Shown here piece by piece: positions 8,202 through 15,828 of a stretch of DNA of 64,000 nucleotides; the first letter of the stretch is position 1; each line of letters starts with the position of its first letter. Source of the stretch: Chryseobacterium sp. OV279 (GTDB lineage: Bacteria; Bacteroidota; Bacteroidia; Flavobacteriales; Weeksellaceae). Under the pieces are notes generated by a model. That model was not told where the DNA came from, did not search any database, and saw nothing but the letters and a program-made list of their open reading frames with translations. The stretch lies in contig NZ_FQUD01000006.1 in the NCBI RefSeq assembly GCF_900128945.1, positions 1-64,000 of the forward strand. The letters run 5' to 3'. Both the position numbers and the translations under genes were made by a program.

Positions 8202-10706
8202 CTATTTTTTATTAAATATTGTTTGTACCTTATTTCGTATTTTTATCAGTAATGGTTCTTTATAATTTTTGTCTTCATCAAAATAGCCATATCCGTACCC
8301 ATAACCATATCCGTAACCATATCCATAGCCATATCCCTGCTTCGTATTGTAATCATTATATATAAGTCCGAAATGATCAATCTCTCCATTGTGGTACTTT
8401 TCAGTGATCATTTTCAGCATATATTTTTCTGTATATTCATGACGTACCACATAAATATTAGCATCAGAATGCTTCATCAGTTCATAAGAGTCTGCTACCA
8501 GTCCTACCGGCGGCGAATCAATGATAATGAAATCATATTTCTCTTTCAATTCTTCAATAAATCTGATATTCCTTTCACTCATTAAGAGTTCAGAAGGGTT
8601 TGGAGGAATCGGTCCAGAAGTCGCAACATCCAGATTCGGAATTTTCGTCTTGTTGATGATCTGATCTATTCCCACTTCTCCCGTAAGATAATTTGAGATC
8701 CCGTATTTGTTATCGATCTTAAAATCTCCAAAAATCTTTGGTTTTCTAAGGTCCATCCCAAGAAGGATTGTTTTTTTATCACTCAAACCTATTACTGAAG
8801 CCAGGTTGATGGAAACATAGGTCTTCCCTTCTCCACCGATGGACGATGTTATCAGAATAGTCTTTCCTTTACCATCTTCCTTATTATTCTCCATCAGGAA
8901 TCTAATATTAGCACGAATTCCTCTAAATGCTTCTGATACTGACGATTTAGGCTGCTCAAGAACAGTCAGCATATTTTCGTTGCTGTTGTTTCCAATCACA
9001 CCCAGAAGTGGGATTTTAGTTGCGCTCAGCAGTTCTTTAATATTTCTGATCTTGTTGTCCAGAACTTCTGCTATCAGGATAAATAATAACGGAAGTAGCA
9101 TTAATCCAGCAATAATTCCAAACTTGATTGCTTTTACGTTGGGACCTATCGCACCTTGCCCAAGATTTTTGGCAGGGTCAATTACGGTAATATCAGACTG
9201 ATTGGTCGCCACTTTCATCTGCGCTTCATTCTGTCTGGATAAAAGGCTGTTGTAGGTAGCTTCTATCATATTATACCCTCTCTCTGCATCCAGATACTTT
9301 CTTTCTTTCTCGGGATAGGAGGTCAGATCGGAATTGGCATCCGCTACCTGACGCTCGATCTTATTGATCTCATCATAATATTTCGTATAATAATTTCTCA
9401 AAGTTCCGGATGAGCCGGATCTTGCTTCATCAATAAGTCTGTTGATTTCTTTGATAGGCTCAGAGTTTGGCCTGTAAATAGAAGCCATTTCTCTTTTCTT
9501 CGCGTACAGGGCTTTAAGCTCTGTAACGGTAGCAGAGAAGAAACCATCTTCAAAACCGGCAGCATTGGTGCTGATCATCTTATCGAAATCCTGTGACTGA
9601 AGAGTAGTTCTGATATTATTCAGTGAACTGATTTTACTTACAATATCAGCTTTTTTCGCTTCAAGATCTTTTATTCTGTCCAAAGATTTCTCGTCTCTGT
9701 CCTTAATATTATACAGCTTTTCCGAAGTTTTTAAATAATTCAGGACTGCCGCACTTGAATCCAGTTTTTTACGGATGTTATCTATATTGGCCTGCAGATA
9801 AACATCTGTATTTTTATTAACAATATTTTTGTCAGCCAATCTTTTCTTTTGAAGCTCGGTTACTGATTTATTCAGGAAGTTAACGGTACTGTTAAGATTG
9901 AATCCTTTTTTATTAATAATCATGATCGTACCGATTTCTTTGTCAAACTCTACTGCTATTGTGGAAACAATATCATTAACACTCTGATTCACAGAATTAA
10001 GTGTTACGATAATATTGTCAACCTTTATTTTTGGAGTTTCTGTACTTTTAAGCAATCTGAATCTAAGGTTCGGAGAATTATACCATTCATTGATCTTGAT
10101 GATCTTGTTGGCAGGTCTGCTATATCCATTTATAGACTGAAATCCTTCTGATTCATAACTGTATAAATTGGTAGACTGTCCTTCTTCAGGAAGAACCACT
10201 TCATAAGAATCATGTCCTTTTGGAATCAAAGTCACAGGATAATTGATCTGCTGAAGGTGTTTTTTATCGATCTGCATAAAAACCGGTGAATCCGTTTTAT
10301 CAATATATGTAGATTTGATCATCCCTTTCGTGGAATAATTCACAAAAAGATCCAGTTCCTTTACCAAAAACTCGTTATGAGATCTGGATAGAAGCATTTT
10401 TTTCAGATAAATCCCGTCCTGATTTCCACTCGACCCCCAGATAAAGTTGATAGACTGGTTAGGCGTAAAATAACTGGAGGTATTATTGGATATACTTAAA
10501 GAAAGGTTAGAAGCATAAATGTTCTGTGCGTAGTATTTACTGTATACCCACGAAATGGCATAGCCTATAAACAGCATAAATACAAACCAGTACCAGTTTT
10601 TGAGTATTCTTCTCAGGAAATGTTCAATATCAAATAATGCAAACGATCCGTACTTTTCCTTCTGGGGTTCGTTTTTCCCTACTTTGGTGTCTCTTTCTGG
10701 AATCAT
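8202..10706 (-). CDS. Wzc-like polysaccharide co-polymerase and bacterial tyrosine kinase
   Basis: An 834-residue inner-membrane protein of the Wzz/Wzc type that controls exopolysaccharide polymerisation and export through tyrosine autophosphorylation. It has a first membrane helix at about residues 36-55, a long periplasmic region with coiled coils (about 280-500), a second helix at about 535-555 and a cytoplasmic BY-kinase domain. That domain shows Walker A (SIGGEGKT, near 620), Walker A' (LLGMDLRKP) and Walker B (FIIIDSPPVG, near 722). The C-terminal tail carries an extreme Gly-Tyr repeat at about residues 789-806, the expected autophosphorylation cluster, encoded by a near-perfect DNA repeat. 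The Wza-like partner gene lies 2 bases upstream. Confidence 0.93.
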   Translation of the reverse strand: MIPERDTKVGKNEPQKEKYGSFALFDIEHFLRRILKNWYWFVFMLFIGYAISWVYSKYYAQNIYASNLSLSISNNTSSYFTPNQSINFIWGSSGNQDGIYLKKMLLSRSHNEFLVKELDLFVNYSTKGMIKSTYIDKTDSPVFMQIDKKHLQQINYPVTLIPKGHDSYEVVLPEEGQSTNLYSYESEGFQSINGYSRPANKIIKINEWYNSPNLRFRLLKSTETPKIKVDNIIVTLNSVNQSVNDIVSTIAVEFDKEIGTIMIINKKGFNLNSTVNFLNKSVTELQKKRLADKNIVNKNTDVYLQANIDNIRKKLDSSAAVLNYLKTSEKLYNIKDRDEKSLDRIKDLEAKKADIVSKISSLNNIRTTLQSQDFDKMISTNAAGFEDGFFSATVTELKALYAKKREMASIYRPNSEPIKEINRLIDEARSGSSGTLRNYYTKYYDEINKIERQVADANSDLTSYPEKERKYLDAERGYNMIEATYNSLLSRQNEAQMKVATNQSDITVIDPAKNLGQGAIGPNVKAIKFGIIAGLMLLPLLFILIAEVLDNKIRNIKELLSATKIPLLGVIGNNSNENMLTVLEQPKSSVSEAFRGIRANIRFLMENNKEDGKGKTILITSSIGGEGKTYVSINLASVIGLSDKKTILLGMDLRKPKIFGDFKIDNKYGISNYLTGEVGIDQIINKTKIPNLDVATSGPIPPNPSELLMSERNIRFIEELKEKYDFIIIDSPPVGLVADSYELMKHSDANIYVVRHEYTEKYMLKMITEKYHNGEIDHFGLIYNDYNTKQGYGYGYGYGYGYGYGYGYFDEDKNYKEPLLIKIRNKVQTIFNKK
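8284..8337 (-). repeat. Short tandem repeat encoding the Tyr-Gly tail of the Wzc-like kinase
   Basis: A 6-base unit, alternating codons for Gly and Tyr (GGN TAY), is repeated about nine times in frame near the 3' end of the kinase gene. The unit length is a multiple of three, so gain or loss of copies would change the number of phosphorylatable tyrosines without a frameshift. Confidence 0.8.
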
Positions 10707-10708
10707 GG

Positions 10709-11560
10709 TTAAAGATTTTTAAGAAGCAGGTAAATTGATAATGCTGTTGTAATCACAGATACTCCGGTGGTTAAAGTCTGTACAGGATCTTTTCCAAATC
10801 CGTTCAAGCTTTTCCCTCTCGTGTTCAGATAAATCTCATCTCCATTTTGTACGTAGTAGAAAGGAGAATTCATGATATCTTCACGGGTAAGATCTATTCT
10901 TGCCTTTTTGATTCCTTCCGGAAGTTTTCTGTGGATAACGATATTTTTACGGTCAATGGTTCGGTTCAAACCTCCGTTAATAGCTAATGCTTCGGTGATC
11001 GTCAATGTATTTTTATGTACTACTTTTTCACCTGAAAGACCGGTAGTTTCCACATCTCCCAAAATATAATAGGTAATTCCGTTGGTATTCAGTCTTACTT
11101 CCGCTTTTCCTTCCTGGAAGTTTTGGTTTACTTTTTCCTGAAGTTCCTGGCTGATATCTTCTACCGTTCGGCCTTCGGCCTTTACATATCCGATACCGAA
11201 AACATTGATATCTCCTTTGGAATCTACCTTCAGTCCATTAAAATAAAAGTTGATGTTGCCACCCATAGCAGAACCGCCTGTTGTTCCTAATGCTGTAGGG
11301 TTGGCAGCGCCTCCTACACCTCCTGATGTATTCAGAGATGAATAAAATTGAGCCGCATCTCCCTTAGGAGTGGTCACAATGTTAAGATTAAGGATGTCGT
11401 TTTTTGTAATTCGATAAGTGGGAATGTTGTAGGGAACCAATCCTTCTTCATTAATGACCAGGCTTTCACTTGGCTGCATATACCTTACATCTTTTTTGGT
11501 GATGCAGGAAGTAATAAACAAGGGGAAAATTAAAAATAAATACTTTAAGTTCTTCATCAT
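10709..11560 (-). CDS. Wza-like polysaccharide export lipoprotein
   Basis: A 283-residue outer-membrane polysaccharide export protein (Poly_export/SLBB type). It begins with a lipoprotein signal ending in the lipobox FITSC (Cys about 19), has the Poly_export domain at about residues 45-150 (YRITKNDILNLNIV at its start) and an SLBB-type region at about 155-240 (YYILGDVETTG). A C-terminal hydrophobic helix, VITTALSIYLLL, could span a membrane as in Wza. It should form the export channel working with the Wzc-like kinase 2 bases downstream. Two adjacent ATG codons (11560 and 11557) could both serve as start. Confidence 0.92.
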   Translation of the reverse strand: MMKNLKYLFLIFPLFITSCITKKDVRYMQPSESLVINEEGLVPYNIPTYRITKNDILNLNIVTTPKGDAAQFYSSLNTSGGVGGAANPTALGTTGGSAMGGNINFYFNGLKVDSKGDINVFGIGYVKAEGRTVEDISQELQEKVNQNFQEGKAEVRLNTNGITYYILGDVETTGLSGEKVVHKNTLTITEALAINGGLNRTIDRKNIVIHRKLPEGIKKARIDLTREDIMNSPFYYVQNGDEIYLNTRGKSLNGFGKDPVQTLTTGVSVITTALSIYLLLKNL

Positions 11561-11586
11561 ATTTGAATGTATTGCAAAAGTAAAAA

Positions 11587-12714
11587 TTAAATTGATATTT
11601 TCTTATTATTTCGTAAACGATAAATCAAATCCGGTAGATAAGCACCAAAAAAACCTAATAAGACAATGATCAACAGTAAAAGATTGATATTAAGATGTCT
11701 CAGGTAGTAGGCTACCGTCACAATCATAAGATAATATATAATGATATAAAATGTGGAACGTCTATGGGTAAGATCCAGTTTCAGGAGCTTGTGATGGATG
11801 TGGTTTTTATCTGCATCAAACGGCGATTTCTTATTGCACAGCCTTACAATGATCACATTTAAAGTATCCACAATCGGCAATATAAGAATAGCTACTGCTA
11901 CGGCTGGTGCCGACTGAAGATGGTATCTCGGAACATTAGGAAGTTCTTTATCAATAAAAATATCAATGAAACAGATGGATGTAAAAGCCAGCAGGAAACC
12001 AAGAAGCATAGATCCTGTATCTCCCATGAATATTTTACTGGTCCTGTAATTGGATAAATTATAGTAGAGGAATGCCAGTACGGTTCCTATGATAATCGCG
12101 GACAAAACAACCAACGGATAATTATACTCCCCTAATCTGTAATAGCTTATTCCGAACAGGGCGCTACAGATCACAGAATAGCCACCGGCAAGCCCGTCGA
12201 TCCCGTCTATCAAATTGAATGCATTGATCAGAATAATAAAAGTAATGATGCTGAACAGCACACTTACAAAATAGCTCATCTCATAAATTCCGAAAATCCC
12301 GAATAAACTCCGGATTCTGATATCTGATCCTATCACAACAAGTGAAGACACAATAATCTGTGCCACAAGCTTCTTATAAGCGCGCATCACCACAATGTCG
12401 TCCATTACCCCGATATACAGAAGGATAATTAATGAAGCGAATAAGAATTTGTATAGGTCAAAAAGCTCATACGCAAAGATCGATGCGCTGATCCCGATGG
12501 AATAAAAGATGGCAATCCCGCCAAGATTGGGGATTTTTCTGAGATGGGAACTCCTTACTCCGGGTTCATCCATAAGATTCTTTCTTCTGGATATTTTAAT
12601 GATGGTGGGTATGGAGAAAAAGGTAATTAAAAAAGCGAACAGAAAACCGAATCCTATTTTCACGTAAAAAATAGAAATTCCTGATTCGCTTAAGAACAAT
12701 TCAAAATTCTTCAT
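11587..12714 (-). CDS. WecA/MraY-family undecaprenyl-phosphate sugar-1-phosphate transferase
   Basis: A 375-residue polytopic membrane protein of glycosyltransferase family 4 (MraY/WecA/TagO). It transfers a sugar-1-phosphate, typically GlcNAc-1-P, to undecaprenyl phosphate and starts assembly of a polysaccharide repeat unit. Family motifs are visible: the Asp pair in VMDDIVV, the NLIDGIDGLAGG motif, FMGDTGSMLLG and the HIHHKL motif near residue 310. About ten membrane helices are apparent. It lies between the GT2 gene (116 bases upstream) and the Wza-like gene, so it most likely initiates the exopolysaccharide made by this operon. The sugar specificity cannot be read from sequence. Confidence 0.93.
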   Translation of the reverse strand: MKNFELFLSESGISIFYVKIGFGFLFAFLITFFSIPTIIKISRRKNLMDEPGVRSSHLRKIPNLGGIAIFYSIGISASIFAYELFDLYKFLFASLIILLYIGVMDDIVVMRAYKKLVAQIIVSSLVVIGSDIRIRSLFGIFGIYEMSYFVSVLFSIITFIILINAFNLIDGIDGLAGGYSVICSALFGISYYRLGEYNYPLVVLSAIIIGTVLAFLYYNLSNYRTSKIFMGDTGSMLLGFLLAFTSICFIDIFIDKELPNVPRYHLQSAPAVAVAILILPIVDTLNVIIVRLCNKKSPFDADKNHIHHKLLKLDLTHRRSTFYIIIYYLMIVTVAYYLRHLNINLLLLIIVLLGFFGAYLPDLIYRLRNNKKISI

Positions 12715-12830
12715 TTTTTTTTATCAAGCACATCATCCATGCCCTTCATAAAACTCATTAAAATCTTTTTTTAAAAGACTCTCTGTCAAAGTTTTAGTAA
12801 TGACCGAAATAATTGCACTTATCATTTGTG

Positions 12831-13817
12831 TTATAACATTTTTCTTATCAGCTTCTTTTGTCCGGCAAAAAATAACAGATAAAAAATCTTTTTTTTCACC
12901 GGCAAAGATAAAAGATAATTCTTACCAAAACGACTATAGCTCAATATATCTTGAATATTTATTTTCCTTTCCTGCATAAAAACAGCCAGTTCATCAGCCA
13001 TTGTATTGAAAGTTTCTTCGCTCTTCACAAATGCCACATAAGCCAGAAAAGAATATACACCCTCAAAGATCTGAAAATTTTTCAATTCTTTTCTTTTGTG
13101 GGAATATCCGGATTTTTCAAAGGCCGATTCCACATCTTTCACCGCTTTCAGAATGTCCAATCCTTTTTCAGTGTGGGTTTTTGTGATAGAATCTGTACGT
13201 TCCAGATACTGATAATGAAAATTCTGCGTCTGAGCCACCACTTCACACTCGAGAAGCAACTGCGGGATCAGCTGAATATCTTCAAAATGAACTCCTTTCT
13301 TAAATCTTTTATGGTCAAAAAGCTCTTTTTTAAACAGCTTATTGCATGCAAAATAACTCAAATCTGAAAATACAGAGAAATGATCTTCCAACACTATCTT
13401 TTCAGATAAATGAGGAATCTGAGTCAGTTTCTGGGTAATTTTCCCGTTCTGGTCCACTTTCTGGATATTACAGATCACCATTTTGGCATTATGTTTTTCT
13501 GCCAGCTGCATCATTTCTTCAAACATCGTCTCCGTCACGTAATCGTCACTATCCACGAAACCAATATATTTTCCTGATGCTTTTTCCAGTCCAAAATTCC
13601 GGGCATCGCTCAAACCTCCGTTTTCTTTGGTAAAAGCTTTTATTTTCTCCGGAAATTTCCGGGCATATTCCTCAATGATCAATCCGGAACCGTCTTTACT
13701 CCCATCATCAACCACAATAATCTCGATTTCCTGAAGACTTTGGTTAATCAGAGAATCCAGACATTTGGCCAGGTAATTTTCAACATTATATACGGGAACT
13801 ATAATTGAAACCATCAT
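12831..13817 (-). CDS. Family 2 glycosyltransferase
   Basis: A 328-residue GT-A-fold glycosyltransferase. The N-terminal SIIVPVYNVENYL, the VVDDGSKDGSG motif and the DSDD metal-binding motif (residues about 90-95) with NGGLSDARN before it are typical of GT2 enzymes that add a sugar from a nucleotide donor during exopolysaccharide assembly. No membrane domain follows. Its ATG overlaps the stop of the SGNH hydrolase gene (ATGA-type overlap at 13814-13817), so translation is coupled. Two adjacent ATG codons exist at 13817 and 13814. Confidence 0.9.
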   Translation of the reverse strand: MMVSIIVPVYNVENYLAKCLDSLINQSLQEIEIIVVDDGSKDGSGLIIEEYARKFPEKIKAFTKENGGLSDARNFGLEKASGKYIGFVDSDDYVTETMFEEMMQLAEKHNAKMVICNIQKVDQNGKITQKLTQIPHLSEKIVLEDHFSVFSDLSYFACNKLFKKELFDHKRFKKGVHFEDIQLIPQLLLECEVVAQTQNFHYQYLERTDSITKTHTEKGLDILKAVKDVESAFEKSGYSHKRKELKNFQIFEGVYSFLAYVAFVKSEETFNTMADELAVFMQERKINIQDILSYSRFGKNYLLSLPVKKKIFYLLFFAGQKKLIRKML

Positions 13818-14590
13818 TTTGCATCTGTTAAATTAATAATTCCTTTTGCTAAAAACTCACTGAATTTAAGGTATCCAAGCTTATTCAGATGCAAAGGATC
13901 TCCAAATAAATTCCGGTCTTTTTCATAATCTCTGGTCACTTCATCGAAATTTAAAACGACTACTTTCTGATCCAGTCCATTACGTTTTAAATCTTTCAGA
14001 AGTGCATTTCTGTAATCCTGTATTTTAAATGCTGTACCGTCGTTTAAGACCAGTTCAGCACCTTTGTTACTCAGTCCGCTTATGATATTTTTATTTTTAA
14101 AATCTTCCTCTACTCCAAATTCCGGCAGAGAAACCACCACCGGCTTGATGTTGTAATGAAGCAGTGTTTTAATGATCATCATCATGTGATGGGTATAAAA
14201 ATCCGGTCCCACATGGGTGGCTGCATCATTTACGCCTGCGATAACGATACAGTAGTCCGGTTTTTTCTCAATCACTTTTTTGGAAGAAAATTCTTCACTA
14301 TCTTCTTTAAAAAGGTTTTCATAGATCTTTTTGGTCTTCGCACCCGGATTTCCGGATGAATAGATCTCTGCATGAACGCCCTGATCAGACAATTTTCTGC
14401 TTAAAAGGGAGTCCAGGTTCTGCCTTACGACCCAGCTGTCACCAATAATACCGATCTGTAAACCATCTTCGGGTTTTGTACCGGACGAAAAATAATTTTC
14501 TTCCCCGGCATAAGCGTATTTATTCCAGAAATAAACGAAGCAGAAGGCTCCGGCTAACAGAACAATACTTAAAACAATCTTTTTTTTCAT
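13814..14590 (-). CDS. Membrane-anchored SGNH/GDSL hydrolase
   Basis: A 258-residue protein with one N-terminal membrane helix or signal anchor (residues 5-22) and an SGNH hydrolase domain. The block I motif is GDSW (nucleophile Ser near residue 52), block III is AGVND and block V is DPLHLN near the C-terminus. Such enzymes add or remove acetyl groups on polysaccharides outside the cytoplasm, and its coupling to a glycosyltransferase in an exopolysaccharide operon suggests tailoring of that polymer. The exact substrate is unknown. Confidence 0.85.
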   Translation of the reverse strand: MKKKIVLSIVLLAGAFCFVYFWNKYAYAGEENYFSSGTKPEDGLQIGIIGDSWVVRQNLDSLLSRKLSDQGVHAEIYSSGNPGAKTKKIYENLFKEDSEEFSSKKVIEKKPDYCIVIAGVNDAATHVGPDFYTHHMMMIIKTLLHYNIKPVVVSLPEFGVEEDFKNKNIISGLSNKGAELVLNDGTAFKIQDYRNALLKDLKRNGLDQKVVVLNFDEVTRDYEKDRNLFGDPLHLNKLGYLKFSEFLAKGIINLTDAK

Positions 14591-14601
14591 CTTGTGTATC
14601 C

Positions 14602-15669
14602 TTAAAAGGTCAGCCTGGGATTAAGCGTTCCTCTTTTTGCTTCTTCAAAATCTTTTTTGGAACATGGAATGCAGTTCTCAATATTCTCATCATCTCCAAA
14701 GTACCATAAATTACTGAATGTATCCCGTTTGAACGCATACTGATCATCATCTATCAAAACATAGAACAGTTCATAATGTCTTTCCCTTGGATGAGATCTC
14801 TGGATATTAATTCCTTCGATCAGATACCAGATCATCTGGGCCAGTAACTGGTGATTCAGCTGGTTTTCCGAATAAATATTATAATTAAAAATCCCGACAG
14901 ATTTTAAATTTTCACTCAATCCTATTTCTTTCATGTAGGCACAGATCTCTCTTCTGTTCAATCCGTTGACCTGAGGATTCATAGAAAACGGTTCGCTGAA
15001 ACTTTCAACCGCATCACAATTCAACGTTACCAGATCGGTTTTTCTGAAGAAAGGCTCTGTTTTTTCTGTGGAATTCATCATTTCGGCAAGACGGATGATG
15101 TCAAACTCCACTTCCTTGATCAGCCTGATGGAATCTGCTTCATTCAAATGCTTCTGATAGCCTAAGTGATGGTAATTTTTAATCGAGAAATTTTTAGACC
15201 CTAATATTTTGCCTAAAAAAGTATGTTCATTGATCTGCTCGCCCTGCTTTAGGGAAATAATATTGCTGATCTGAGTATAATTAATATTTTTCTTATGAAA
15301 ATTCAGTGTAGAAAACAATGAAAAAGCAAAATCATTGGATCCTCCGATAATGACCGGAAGCGCTCTTTTGTAATGACATGCCGACAAAACCTCCTGTAGA
15401 ATATAATGGGAATCCTGAACTGATTTTCCGGAAACCAGATCTCCAAGATCTACGACAGGAATTTCAAAATCCAGCTGTGAAAGTTTATAAAACTCTTTTC
15501 TTACCGCTGTAAAATCCTGTACTTCCGCATCGCCGCCTGCTCCTCTGTAATCCGAAACAAAGAGAAGCACAATGCTATCTTCTTTGATATCTTTCGTGAT
15601 CCTGCTGCCTATCTGCCAGCTTTCTGTTTTGAAATTTCTTGGTGAAATGATAAAATCTTCAAAATCCAT
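14602..15669 (-). CDS. Arginase/formimidoylglutamase-fold protein lacking metal ligands
   Basis: A 355-residue protein whose overall pattern fits the ureohydrolase (arginase, agmatinase, formimidoylglutamase) family: LPVIIGGSNDF stands where active enzymes have GGDHS, and LVTLNCDAVE stands where they have SxDxDxxDP. The Asp/His ligands of the dinuclear manganese site are therefore largely replaced, and no DAHxD motif is visible. It lies 11 bases upstream of the SGNH hydrolase and leads the exopolysaccharide operon. Proteins annotated as arginase or formimidoylglutamase occur widely in Flavobacteriia, but from sequence this copy should not be assumed to be catalytic. Fold assignment is moderate; function is unknown. 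Confidence 0.75.
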   Translation of the reverse strand: MDFEDFIISPRNFKTESWQIGSRITKDIKEDSIVLLFVSDYRGAGGDAEVQDFTAVRKEFYKLSQLDFEIPVVDLGDLVSGKSVQDSHYILQEVLSACHYKRALPVIIGGSNDFAFSLFSTLNFHKKNINYTQISNIISLKQGEQINEHTFLGKILGSKNFSIKNYHHLGYQKHLNEADSIRLIKEVEFDIIRLAEMMNSTEKTEPFFRKTDLVTLNCDAVESFSEPFSMNPQVNGLNRREICAYMKEIGLSENLKSVGIFNYNIYSENQLNHQLLAQMIWYLIEGINIQRSHPRERHYELFYVLIDDDQYAFKRDTFSNLWYFGDDENIENCIPCSKKDFEEAKRGTLNPRLTF

Positions 15670-15731
15670 ATTTTTAATCTGAAAACTTGAGAAAATGTTA
15701 GTTTATTAATTCCTTTACCGAACAAACATAC

Positions 15732-15762
15732 AAAAAAACCACAGCAAGTTCATATGCTGTGG
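15732..15762 (-). terminator. Rho-independent terminator (second of a tandem pair after topA)
   Basis: On the minus strand the perfect 8-bp stem CCACAGCA / TGCTGTGG encloses an 8-base loop and is followed by a T run. It lies downstream of another terminator after topA and upstream of the arginase-like gene. Confidence 0.75.
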
Positions 15763-15776
15763 CGTATTTTGTTGAT

Positions 15777-15811
15777 AAAAAAAGCCGTCAACACATATTG
15801 TTAACGGCTTT
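15777..15811 (-). terminator. Rho-independent terminator after topA
   Basis: On the minus strand AAAGCCGT pairs with ACGGCTTT, with further pairing of TGTT/AACA inside, and a T run follows. It lies 18 bases past the topA stop. Confidence 0.75.
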
Positions 15812-15828
15812 GTATACTTATTTTAATA

